DNA of 7,300 bases, taken from contig JAIKWN010000135.1 of assembly GCA_024684665.1 (NCBI GenBank), positions 1 through 7,300 of the forward strand, read 5' to 3'. The position numbers were made by a program, and so were the translations under genes. The notes under the pieces are model-generated. The model ran no database searches. It saw nothing but the letters and a program-made list of their open reading frames with translations, and was not told where the DNA came from. This DNA comes from Clostridiales bacterium (GTDB taxonomy: Bacteria; Bacillota_A; Clostridia; Christensenellales; Aristaeellaceae). Shown here in pieces: positions 1 to 4,542 of the stretch; position 1 is the first letter of the stretch, and every line of letters starts with the position of its first letter.

Positions 1-966
1 CATGGAATTCGACTGGTCTGAGCAGATACCGTAAACGGTCGGCTCGCCGATTGTCAGTGGTACGTTGTTGCCTCCGGTGCCGCACCTGGCGGTCAGGGTC
101 TGGCAGATGCCGTCTTCTTTGACTTTCAGCCTGCAGTCGGATGGATTGTACTCGATGGCGACCCCGGGAACGACTCCAGCGCGGAGCGTCGGGGATTCTT
201 CCTCGCCATAGCCTATACTGCGGCTGTCCGCGCTGTGCTCGGTGCAGAAGCCTGACGCTCCAGCGCGGATTTCAGGGCAGGCGGGAGTTCCTTTCCCCGG
301 CGCTTCGCCCGGAGGAGAATACCCTGACAGGCCTTCGGACTCAAACAGTACCGGTCCGGCACATGCTCCTCCAAGATCGAGGACAGCAAATATACGCCTC
401 CGTCTTTGTGCGACTCCCCAGCCCTTCGAGGCGTCGAGGATACGCCATGCGACAGAGTAACCGTCTCCCAGGATCTCGCCGGCGCCGAGCCATTTTCCTT
501 TCTCAGGCAGAGGAACATCTGCCTGTCCGTCTTTGATTTGGGCGAGGCTGCGGAGAACGGCCTGGAAGTCGCGCCCCTCATTGGAAGACAGGGCTCCAGG
601 CACGTTTTCCCACACAGCCCACCGTGGGTATTGTCCATGTGTGCTTCGCCTCATTTCTTTGATGATTCGGACGGCCTCGAAAAACAGGGAGGACTGTTCG
701 CCGCCCAGGCCGGCGCGCTTTCCCGCGACCGAAAGGTTCTGGCAAGGGCTGCCGAAGGTGATGATGTCCACGGGCGGGATTGCGCCGCCGTCAATGCCGT
801 GCACGTCGCCCAGCTGGAAAACGTCCGGGAAACGCTTCTCCGTTACCCTTACGGGGAACGGTTCGATTTCCGAAGACCACAGGGGCTTCACACCGGCATA
901 TCGTCCGGCAAGGCAGAATCCTCCGATGCCGTCAAACAGACTGCCCAGTGTAAGCGGCTGATTCAT
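1..966 (-). CDS. Phage-type DNA (cytosine-5) methyltransferase, 3' end outside window
   Basis: The frame is open without a stop from ATG at 966 to base 1 (322 codons), so the C-terminus lies beyond the left edge. Directly visible C5-methylase motifs are SAM-binding motif I (FDGIGG, residues 11-16), catalytic motif IV (GSPCQNLS, 72-79, nucleophile Cys75), motif VI (ENV, 120-122) and motif VIII (QRRRRIF, 187-193). The enzyme would transfer a methyl group from SAM to C5 of cytosine in a specific site, presumably protecting phage DNA from host restriction. The region after about residue 200 (FCTEHSADSRSIGY, TLTARCGTGGNNVP) is the long low-complexity insert I associate with phage Dcm-like enzymes; motifs IX-X should lie outside the window. 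The start is fixed by AAGGAGG nine bases upstream, embedded in the portal gene, whose last 35 bases overlap this gene: translational coupling is likely. No cognate endonuclease is visible. Family assignment is certain; target sequence is unknown. Confidence 0.95.
   Translation of the reverse strand, partial: MNQPLTLGSLFDGIGGFCLAGRYAGVKPLWSSEIEPFPVRVTEKRFPDVFQLGDVHGIDGGAIPPVDIITFGSPCQNLSVAGKRAGLGGEQSSLFFEAVRIIKEMRRSTHGQYPRWAVWENVPGALSSNEGRDFQAVLRSLAQIKDGQADVPLPEKGKWLGAGEILGDGYSVAWRILDASKGWGVAQRRRRIFAVLDLGGACAGPVLFESEGLSGYSPPGEAPGKGTPACPEIRAGASGFCTEHSADSRSIGYGEEESPTLRAGVVPGVAIEYNPSDCRLKVKEDGICQTLTARCGTGGNNVPLTIGEPTVYGICSDQSNSM
213..638 (-). CDS. Nested +1-frame ORF inside the cytosine methylase gene (candidate dual-coding gene)
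   Basis: A 141-codon ORF lies wholly inside the methylase gene, one base out of phase. It begins with ATG at 638, ten bases after GAGG, in codons for the methylase HGQYPRWAVWENV stretch. The first 80 residues look like a frame-shifted methylase (Ser/Pro/Arg/Cys-rich). Residues 86-129 look like a real amphipathic protein: DRYCLSPKACQGIL, then LRAKRRGKELPPALKSALE. From memory, a LSPKACQGILxRAxxRGKxLP signature recurs in uncharacterised phage proteins, sometimes starting MDNTxGG as here. That is recollection and has not been searched. The methylase frame over the same bases (VLFESEGLSGYSP) also looks conserved, so conservation of one frame could simply drag the other along. No function can be assigned. 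The methylase frame needs no frameshift, so this is not a broken gene. Confidence 0.4.
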   Translation of the reverse strand: MDNTHGGLCGKTCLEPCLPMRGATSRPFSAASPKSKTDRQMFLCLRKENGSAPARSWETVTLSHGVSSTPRRAGESHKDGGVYLLSSILEEHVPDRYCLSPKACQGILLRAKRRGKELPPALKSALERQASAPSTARTAAV

Positions 967-2302
967 CCGGCTGTTCCTCCTTTTTCGTTTTCTTCCGGCG
1001 CTGCGGACTTTTCTTCGGCTGCTCCGGTTCTGTTTCTTCCGGCGGGGGCTGTTCCTGCTGCTCCTGCTCCGCCTTATTGGCTTCCACCGCCGCCGCGACC
1101 GCGATATTGATTCCGGCAAGCCCGATGGGCACCATGTTCCCGTTGACCAGGTAGGTGTCTCCGCCTTCCTCCGGCGGGATCGGGTTCATGTTTTCCAGGG
1201 CGCGGATATCGTTGGCGCTGAGCCAGCCGTTCTGCCGTCCGATGGAATAGCCCTCCATGCGGCTCTTGTAGTCGCCCCGCATCAGCCCGTCGATGTTGAA
1301 CTGGACATAGAAATGACCCTTCTCACTCTCCGTGAAAAGGGCCCGGTTCATTGCCTGTTCAATTCTGACCAGCCAGGGGCGGATCGTGTGCACCGCGAAG
1401 TCGATGCTCTGGTTTTCGATGTTGGAGAAGGTCGCCCTGTCCAGGTTGCCGACCAGGTGAGGAGGGACACGGAAGATCCGGCAGATTTCCTCCACCTGAA
1501 ATTTGCGCGTTTCCAGGAACTGCGCCTCGTTGTTTGGCAGGCTGATCGGCGTGAAAGTCATGGATTCCTCCAGAATGGCGACCTTACTGCCGTTCGTCGA
1601 TCCGCCGTAGGCCGCATTCCAGCTTTCGCGCAGGCGCTTGGGATCCTTTACCGTGTTCGGGTGTGTCAGGATGCCGCTTGGACGCGCCCCGTTCTGGAAG
1701 AAACGGCTGCCGTATTCCTCCGCGGCGATCCCAAGACCGATAGCGTTCTTCTCCAGCGCGATTGGACTGTACCCCATTATGCCGTCGAAGCCCAGCCCGG
1801 GGATGTGCAGAACGTCCTGCGGGGAGAGCAGCACCGTAGCGCCTTCCGTGGTCGTGTAGGTATATGTCAGCACGCCGTTTTTATCCCGGTCAACCTCCAT
1901 CTTGTCAGGCAGCAGCGGGTACAGCCCGATGATCTTATTCCTGCCAGACCGGATAATCTGACTGTAGCTGTTTCCCCACAGGAGCAGGTGCGTGAGCATC
2001 GTTTCCCGCATGACGAAGGACGTCATTTCGGGATTCGGCTCATCGTGCAGCAGACGATACAGCGGATGGTCGGTCGCTTTCCGGTTGCCGTTTTCCTGTT
2101 CCTCATACACCCCGAAAGGCAATGATGCGACCGTTTCCGCGATGACGCGGACACAGGCGTAAACAGTGGACACCTGTACGGCGTTACGGGGATTGACCGC
2201 TTTGCCGGACGCGCTGGTGCCGAAGTAGAAGGTTGGCGCGCCGGAAACGGCGTCCTGGGGCTTATCGCGAGAACGGAAGAGAAACTGCAAAGGATTTTTC
2301 AT
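932..2302 (-). CDS. Phage portal protein, HK97 family
   Basis: A 456-residue protein, normal length for HK97-type portals, which form the dodecameric ring at one capsid vertex through which TerL pumps DNA and to which the tail joins. Family hallmarks are VSTVYACVRVIAETVASLP (residues 44-62), LLLWGNSYSQII (106-117), the DVLHIPGLGFDGIMGYSPI segment (163-181), FFQNGARPSGIL (201-212) and the crown/clip-side FQVEEICRIFRVPPHLVG (268-285). After about residue 405 the tail is low-complexity Glu/Gln/Pro then Lys/Arg, probably disordered. The ATG at 2302 is chosen because GGAGG ends eight bases upstream; the longer reading from GTG at 2317 would place the start inside that ribosome site. It is unusual that the gene upstream in the late operon (HNH, TerL) is separated from it by 1.9 kb of opposing genes, so it needs either long read-through or its own promoter. 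Confidence 0.97.
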   Translation of the reverse strand: MKNPLQFLFRSRDKPQDAVSGAPTFYFGTSASGKAVNPRNAVQVSTVYACVRVIAETVASLPFGVYEEQENGNRKATDHPLYRLLHDEPNPEMTSFVMRETMLTHLLLWGNSYSQIIRSGRNKIIGLYPLLPDKMEVDRDKNGVLTYTYTTTEGATVLLSPQDVLHIPGLGFDGIMGYSPIALEKNAIGLGIAAEEYGSRFFQNGARPSGILTHPNTVKDPKRLRESWNAAYGGSTNGSKVAILEESMTFTPISLPNNEAQFLETRKFQVEEICRIFRVPPHLVGNLDRATFSNIENQSIDFAVHTIRPWLVRIEQAMNRALFTESEKGHFYVQFNIDGLMRGDYKSRMEGYSIGRQNGWLSANDIRALENMNPIPPEEGGDTYLVNGNMVPIGLAGINIAVAAAVEANKAEQEQQEQPPPEETEPEQPKKSPQRRKKTKKEEQPDESAAYTGQSV

Positions 2303-2308
2303 AAATTT

Positions 2309-2315
2309 TCCTCCC
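2309..2315 (-). promoter_or_regulatory. Ribosome binding site of the portal gene
   Basis: On the minus strand this reads GGGAGGA, six bases before ATG at 2302. It decides the portal start: the alternative GTG at 2317 overlaps the site itself. Confidence 0.85.
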
Positions 2316-2353
2316 ACAAAGCAGGATTTTGGATGTAAAGCAAGAATAATTTA

Positions 2354-2378
2354 ACATCAATCTGCATGGTGTTGATGT
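2354..2378. repeat. Inverted repeat between portal gene and cassette promoter
   Basis: ACATCAA (2354-2360) and TTGATGT (2372-2378) are perfect inverted copies separated by 11 bases, in the A+T-rich divergent region between the portal start and the HTH gene. The arms are too A+T-rich for a strong RNA hairpin, so a protein-binding dyad (operator) is more likely than a terminator. Nearby are short direct repeats ATGTAAAG (2333-2340, 2396-2403) and ATGCTAT (2391-2397, 2417-2423). No binding protein is known; the adjacent HTH protein is the obvious candidate. Confidence 0.35.
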
Positions 2379-2407
2379 AGTCAGAAGAGAATGCTATGTA
2401 AAGTAGC

Positions 2408-2436
2408 TTGACATTTATGCTATCAAGTGATAAAAT
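2408..2436 (+). promoter_or_regulatory. Near-consensus sigma-70/sigma-A promoter of the plus-strand cassette
   Basis: TTGACA (2408-2413) is a perfect -35 box. A 17-base spacer leads to TAAAAT (2431-2436), a five-of-six -10 box. Transcription should start near 2442-2444, giving a leader of only about 15 bases that consists largely of the ribosome site GGAGGTGATC (2446-2455). A longer reading of the HTH gene from TTG at 2408 is ruled out because that TTG is the -35 box. Confidence 0.88.
2421..2432. promoter_or_regulatory. Palindromic candidate operator overlapping the -10 box
   Basis: TATCA-AG-TGATA is a perfect 5-2-5 palindrome lying in the spacer and reaching the first two bases of the -10 box. 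A protein bound here would block RNA polymerase. The first gene of the transcript encodes an XRE-type HTH protein, so autorepression is the simplest reading. The palindrome is seen; the regulator is inferred. Confidence 0.5.
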
Positions 2437-2458
2437 CTGCAGCACGGAGGTGATCACG

Positions 2459-2929
2459 ATGGATGAAGTATCCCGCCTGCAAAGGCATTTACCCCTTTTC
2501 CGCGCTTGCGCAGGATGGACAGCGAAGGATCTAGCTGACCAGCTGGAAGTTTCTCGGCAGTCCATCAGCGCCTGGGAAAACTATAATGGCGGTCAGGACA
2601 AAAAAGGTGTGAAGCTTTCCAAGGGTTATTACCTTGCTATTCGTCAGCTTCTTGAAACCGCTGTAAGGGCGGATGTTTCCGACGAAAAGGAGAAAAAGAA
2701 AAAGCACATCCTTGGGACCATGCTGGAAGTGCTGGTTGATAATCCGGAAAAGTATTCTTCGGACGACATAAATGCCGTCCTTGCCGAAGCCGAACTAATG
2801 GCTCCCTCAATAATGAAGCAACCAGAGAAGCGGAAAACCGTCTCAAAAATCTGGCCCGCGCTGTTAATTGGAGCCGGCGCGGTTTTGAGCGCAACGCTTC
2901 TCGCACTGTTAGGGCATGATGATGACTGA
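2459..2929 (+). CDS. Membrane-anchored XRE-type helix-turn-helix protein
   Basis: A 156-residue protein. Residues about 8-67 form an XRE/Cro-like HTH: LFRACAGWTAKDLADQLEVS is helices 1-2 and RQSISAWEN the recognition helix (33-41), followed by LSKGYYLAIRQLLE. Residues 72-130 are charged, with a KEKKKKH stretch and a predicted-helical section (EVLVDNPEKYSSDDINAVLA). Residues 131-151 (IWPALLIGAGAVLSATLLAL) are one transmembrane helix, preceded by KRKTVSK and ending GHDDD, which suggests a cytoplasmic N-terminus and an external tail of a few residues. XRE repressors are usually soluble, so this would tether a DNA-binding domain to the membrane. The ATG at 2459 follows GGAGGTGATC, a near-perfect match to the 16S 3' end. 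It is first in the cassette and probably controls its own promoter through the palindrome at 2421-2432. A sensor of membrane state or phage infection is speculation. Confidence 0.88.
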   Translation: MDEVSRLQRHLPLFRACAGWTAKDLADQLEVSRQSISAWENYNGGQDKKGVKLSKGYYLAIRQLLETAVRADVSDEKEKKKKHILGTMLEVLVDNPEKYSSDDINAVLAEAELMAPSIMKQPEKRKTVSKIWPALLIGAGAVLSATLLALLGHDDD

Positions 2930-2932
2930 ACT

Positions 2933-2940
2933 AAAGGAGG
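2933..2940 (+). promoter_or_regulatory. Ribosome binding site that fixes a TTG start
   Basis: AAAGGAGG lies nine bases before TTG at 2950. No ATG or other suitable start occurs nearby in this frame before the membrane segment, so this strong site supports initiation at the rare TTG codon. Confidence 0.8.
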
Positions 2941-2949
2941 AAAGCGGTA

Positions 2950-3321
2950 TTGAATTCCATCAAGGCCTGGTTTCACAAGCATCGTAAGGCTGTGATCGTG
3001 ACGGGAACGATTCTCGCTATCGTCGGTGTAGTTGCGATCATCGTGATTAACGGCAAGAAGGTCAAGGTCCCCGTCAAGGAATTGGCTAAAGCCATTGTAC
3101 CTGAAGTTCCTACTGCCGCAGAGGCAGCAGCGGAAACAGTAACCGTTAATATCGACGGAGTTGTAAAGACCTTCCCCAGGGAGTCTTTTATCCGGCATTT
3201 GCACGAAGGATGGAAAGCATCTGCAGCCAAGATAGCCCAGGCAGCTGATCTAGGCATCGACCTTAACCCCGGCGAAACATTGGTGGACGCGTGTATGGTT
3301 AACATGAAGATGGCGGCGTAA
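2950..3321 (+). CDS. Small single-pass membrane protein of unknown function
   Basis: A 123-residue protein starting at TTG behind a strong ribosome site. Residues 1-13 are basic (KAWFHKHRK) and 14-33 form one hydrophobic helix (AVIVTGTILAIVGVVAIIVI), followed by GKKVKV. With no signal-peptidase motif evident, it should be an N-terminal anchor; positive charge on both sides leaves the orientation open. Residues 50-66 are Ala/Pro/Glu-rich, a likely linker. Residues 67-116 form a small domain with VNIDGVVKTFPRESFIRHLH and AADLGIDLNPGETLVDACMV, which I do not recognise. The gene begins 20 bases after the HTH stop, so the two are co-transcribed and their products may act together at the membrane. 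Weak resemblance of the C-terminal part to a small helical binding module is all that can be said about function. Coding status rests on ribosome site, operon spacing and orderly protein structure. Confidence 0.8.
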   Translation: MNSIKAWFHKHRKAVIVTGTILAIVGVVAIIVINGKKVKVPVKELAKAIVPEVPTAAEAAAETVTVNIDGVVKTFPRESFIRHLHEGWKASAAKIAQAADLGIDLNPGETLVDACMVNMKMAA

Positions 3322-3333
3322 CAGCAAAAAGAG

Positions 3334-3340
3334 AAGGGGG
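3334..3340 (+). promoter_or_regulatory. Ribosome binding site for a second TTG start
   Basis: AAGGGGG lies ten bases before TTG at 3351. It is a weaker match to the anti-Shine-Dalgarno than the other sites in the cassette. The next in-frame ATG (codon 19) would delete the start of the apparent N-terminal domain, so TTG is preferred. Confidence 0.6.
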
Positions 3341-3350
3341 ACGAAGCAAT

Positions 3351-3923
3351 TTGGGTAAAAGCGCACGTATTCTTGGCGAAGACTTTGGCCTTACTGCTCA
3401 GGAAATGAACCAGCTGTTAAAGGATCAGGGATTCCTTGATGGCGATCCCGGTGCATACTTTCTGACTGAAAAAGGTGCGGAATTTGCGAAGGAGATCGAC
3501 TTTCATCGCGGCACGGGCGGATATGCTCAGTATAATCGTTACTGGACAGAAAGGACTTGGGATGAAAGCATTAAAGATGTGCTTGATACATCCTATGAAA
3601 GCCGCCGCGCCGCACGTGATGCTGTTGCTGAAGCACGTCGTTTAAGGTGGGATCAGATCAAAGCTGATCGTGCTGCATCAGATGCGGCTTTCCGTGCTTC
3701 TCGTCCGGATCTTTTCCCCGTAGAATCTTCGAATAACCCGCAGTTGCCTTCAATGATTCAGAACCAGCCTTCAAATGGCTGGGCTACAGCGGGAAAAGTA
3801 GCAGGCGGTATCGGTGTAGCCGCACTTGCCGGATACGGAATCTACAAAGCTGCACCGCACATCAAAAAGTGGTGGTGCGAGAAAGTAATCCCCTTCTTCA
3901 AAGGTGAAGACGCAAACGATTGA
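3351..3923 (+). CDS. Uncharacterised protein: N-terminal putative DNA-binding-like domain, helical middle, C-terminal hydrophobic segment
   Basis: A 190-residue protein. Residues 5-75 form a compact domain: ARILGEDFGLTAQEMNQLLK, then GFLDGDPGAYFLTEKGAEFA, then HRGTGGYAQYNRYWTERTW. The pattern 'L(T/S)xxExNxLLxxxGFL...YxLTEKG' resembles the C-terminal domain of phage antirepressors (KilAC-like winged helix), with an added aromatic YNRYW motif. This resemblance is by eye and unconfirmed. Residues 76-118 are Arg/Ala/Asp-rich and helical, possibly a coiled coil. Residues 119-145 are Pro/Asn/Gln-rich linker. Residues 147-166 (AGKVAGGIGVAALAGYGIYK) are Gly/Ala-rich and moderately hydrophobic, a weak membrane or membrane-binding helix, followed by a basic-aromatic stretch (HIKKWWCEKVIPFF). 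As in the first gene, a nucleic-acid-binding-like head and a membrane tail are joined in one chain. It follows the preceding gene by 29 bases. Function unknown. Confidence 0.8.
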   Translation: MGKSARILGEDFGLTAQEMNQLLKDQGFLDGDPGAYFLTEKGAEFAKEIDFHRGTGGYAQYNRYWTERTWDESIKDVLDTSYESRRAARDAVAEARRLRWDQIKADRAASDAAFRASRPDLFPVESSNNPQLPSMIQNQPSNGWATAGKVAGGIGVAALAGYGIYKAAPHIKKWWCEKVIPFFKGEDAND

Positions 3924-3930
3924 TCGGTGG

Positions 3931-3945
3931 CCGCAATGAATGCGG
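3931..3945 (+). repeat. Short hairpin before the fourth cassette gene
   Basis: CCGCA (3931-3935) and TGCGG (3941-3945) are perfect inverted arms around a five-base loop, directly after the stop of the third gene and just before the ribosome site AAAGGAG (3948-3954). It is too short and lacks a U-run to be a terminator; it may modestly tune expression of the last gene or be chance. Confidence 0.25.
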
Positions 3946-3960
3946 GGAAAGGAGCTCAGG

Positions 3961-4182
3961 ATGGTCATTTACAGGACAAACGAATGGAAGGGTTACGGAA
4001 AGCAGAATTATTATTGGAACGAGTACCGGCAGGAAGGAAACGAAGTTTCCAAGTATAAGTGCCACAGGCAGAAATTCTTCGATGGCGATGAAAACAACTG
4101 GGAAGAAGAGGAATCACTTGAAGAAACCTGGGCAGTCGACGATCCCGCAATGCCCGACTGGCTTAAACAGTATGTAAGGTAA
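3961..4182 (+). CDS. Small aromatic and acidic protein of unknown function (73 aa)
   Basis: The start is ATG at 3961, six bases after AAAGGAG; an in-frame ATG at 3940 would precede that site and is less likely. The first 40 residues are basic and very rich in aromatics ([20 protein letters not shown], then YKCHRQKFF). Residues 41-62 are strongly acidic ([20 protein letters not shown]), and the chain ends [12 protein letters not shown]. No membrane segment is present, unlike the three genes before it. I do not recognise the family. The acidic patch could suggest a nucleic-acid mimic or a partner for a basic surface, but that is speculation. The gene is last in the cassette, stops nine bases short of the convergent HNH stop, and is followed at 4220 by the terminator. 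It looks coding because of its ribosome site, operon position and non-random composition. Confidence 0.75.
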   Translation: MVIYRTNEWKGYGKQNYYWNEYRQEGNEVSKYKCHRQKFFDGDENNWEEEESLEETWAVDDPAMPDWLKQYVR

Positions 4183-4190
4183 AACACGTA

Positions 4191-4532
4191 TTACAAGCCT
4201 TTACCCGTTTTACGATCATGGCAGTCCTTGCAAAGGGGCTGCCAATTTTTTATATCCCAGAACAACCCGGGATCGCCCCGATGCGGCACGATATGGTCAA
4301 CGACAGTTGCCGGGGTCACTCTGCCTTCCTTCATGCATTCCGCGCAAAGCGGATGCCTTTGCAGGAAGGCTTTTCTCGCTCTCCGCCAACGGGCGTCGTA
4401 GCCCCTGGCATCCGCGCCGCCGCGAACATGGTCTGTGCTCCATTGGATGTGTTCCCGGCAGAAGACCTGTCCGGGTTCGCAGAAGCCTGGGCATCCGGGA
4501 TACCGGCACGGTCTCGGAGGGGTTCTTGGCAT
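4191..4532 (-). CDS. HNH endonuclease, terminase-associated type
   Basis: A 113-residue protein with a complete HNH site: His80 (VVDHIVPH), Asn96 (KNWQPLC) and His105 (CKDCH). Zinc-type cysteine pairs are at 63/66 (LCAEC) and 101/104 (LCKDC), with extra cysteines at 9, 14, 18 and 25 and a basic ARWRRARKAFLQRHP helix at 47-61. It should be a metal-dependent DNA nuclease. Phage HNH proteins encoded beside terminase, such as HK97 gp74, are known to stimulate terminase cutting at packaging sites, and that is the likely role here. The ATG at 4532 is chosen because GAGGTGATC, matching the 16S end, sits three bases before it and overlaps the TerL stop; GTG at 4541 would lie in that site. It is unusual to find it after TerL rather than before TerS. 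Its 3' codons also form the plus-strand terminator. Confidence 0.93.
   Translation of the reverse strand: MPRTPPRPCRYPGCPGFCEPGQVFCREHIQWSTDHVRGGADARGYDARWRRARKAFLQRHPLCAECMKEGRVTPATVVDHIVPHRGDPGLFWDIKNWQPLCKDCHDRKTGKGL
4220..4251 (+). terminator. Intrinsic terminator of the cassette, embedded in the opposing HNH gene
   Basis: On the plus strand a ten-base arm (4220-4229, GGCAGTCCTT) pairs with 4234-4243 (AGGGGCTGCC) around a GCAA tetraloop, and six T residues follow at 4246-4251. Eight pairs are Watson-Crick and two (4225-4238 and 4228-4235) are U-G in plus-strand RNA. In minus-strand RNA those two would be A-C mismatches and no U-run follows, so the structure terminates only cassette transcripts. 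It begins 37 bases past the last cassette stop, within HNH codons for the NWQPLCKDC motif. Confidence 0.8.
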
Positions 4533-4542
4533 AACGATCACC

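Larger units (their letters stand above)
2403..4251 (+). other. Reverse-oriented accessory cassette ('moron-like' transcription unit) within the packaging module
   Basis: This unit has one promoter, four genes with gaps of 20, 29 and 37 bases, and a terminator, all on the plus strand, between the HNH and portal genes that are both on the minus strand. Packaging genes normally run without a break from TerL to portal, so this looks like an insertion. Base composition supports foreign origin: in two counted 60-base lines G+C is 23/60 at 3541-3600 in the cassette and 37/60 at 5221-5280 in TerL. Three of its four products carry one hydrophobic segment. No integrase, transposase or clear terminal inverted repeat is present; an imperfect direct repeat, TATGTAAAGTA (2395-2405) and TATGTAAGGTA (4171-4181), lies near both ends. 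The exact borders are not defined by the sequence. Confidence 0.7.

Noticed and set aside
213..638. Frameshift in the cytosine methylase gene
   Set aside because: The protein-like KACQGIL segment in the +1 frame first suggested a frameshift, but the methylase frame runs uninterrupted from motif I through motif VIII and on to the window edge, with family-like sequence on both sides of the overlap.
406..1110. 234-codon plus-strand ORF across the methylase and portal 3' ends
   Set aside because: It crosses the junction of two real minus-strand genes; the end is Pro/Ala low complexity mirroring the portal tail.
1313..2125. 270-codon plus-strand ORF opposite the portal gene
   Set aside because: Antisense to a convincing HK97 portal; no ribosome site or recognisable domain. 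Explained by codon bias of the portal gene.
2408..2458. N-terminal extension of the HTH protein from TTG at 2408
   Set aside because: That TTG is part of the -35 box and would not be transcribed; ATG at 2459 has an excellent ribosome site.
2644..3204. 186-codon minus-strand ORF opposite the first two cassette genes
   Set aside because: Antisense to genes with promoter, ribosome sites and ordered domains; no ribosome site of its own.
2459..4182. Cassette as a classical type II toxin-antitoxin or known abortive-infection system
   Set aside because: No recognised toxin, antitoxin, nuclease, reverse transcriptase, TIR, ATPase or protease motif is visible in the four proteins.
4179..4213. GTAAAAC...GTTTTAC inverted repeat as the cassette terminator
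   Set aside because: Seven A+T-rich pairs around a 21-base loop with no U-run; the hairpin at 4220-4251 is far better.
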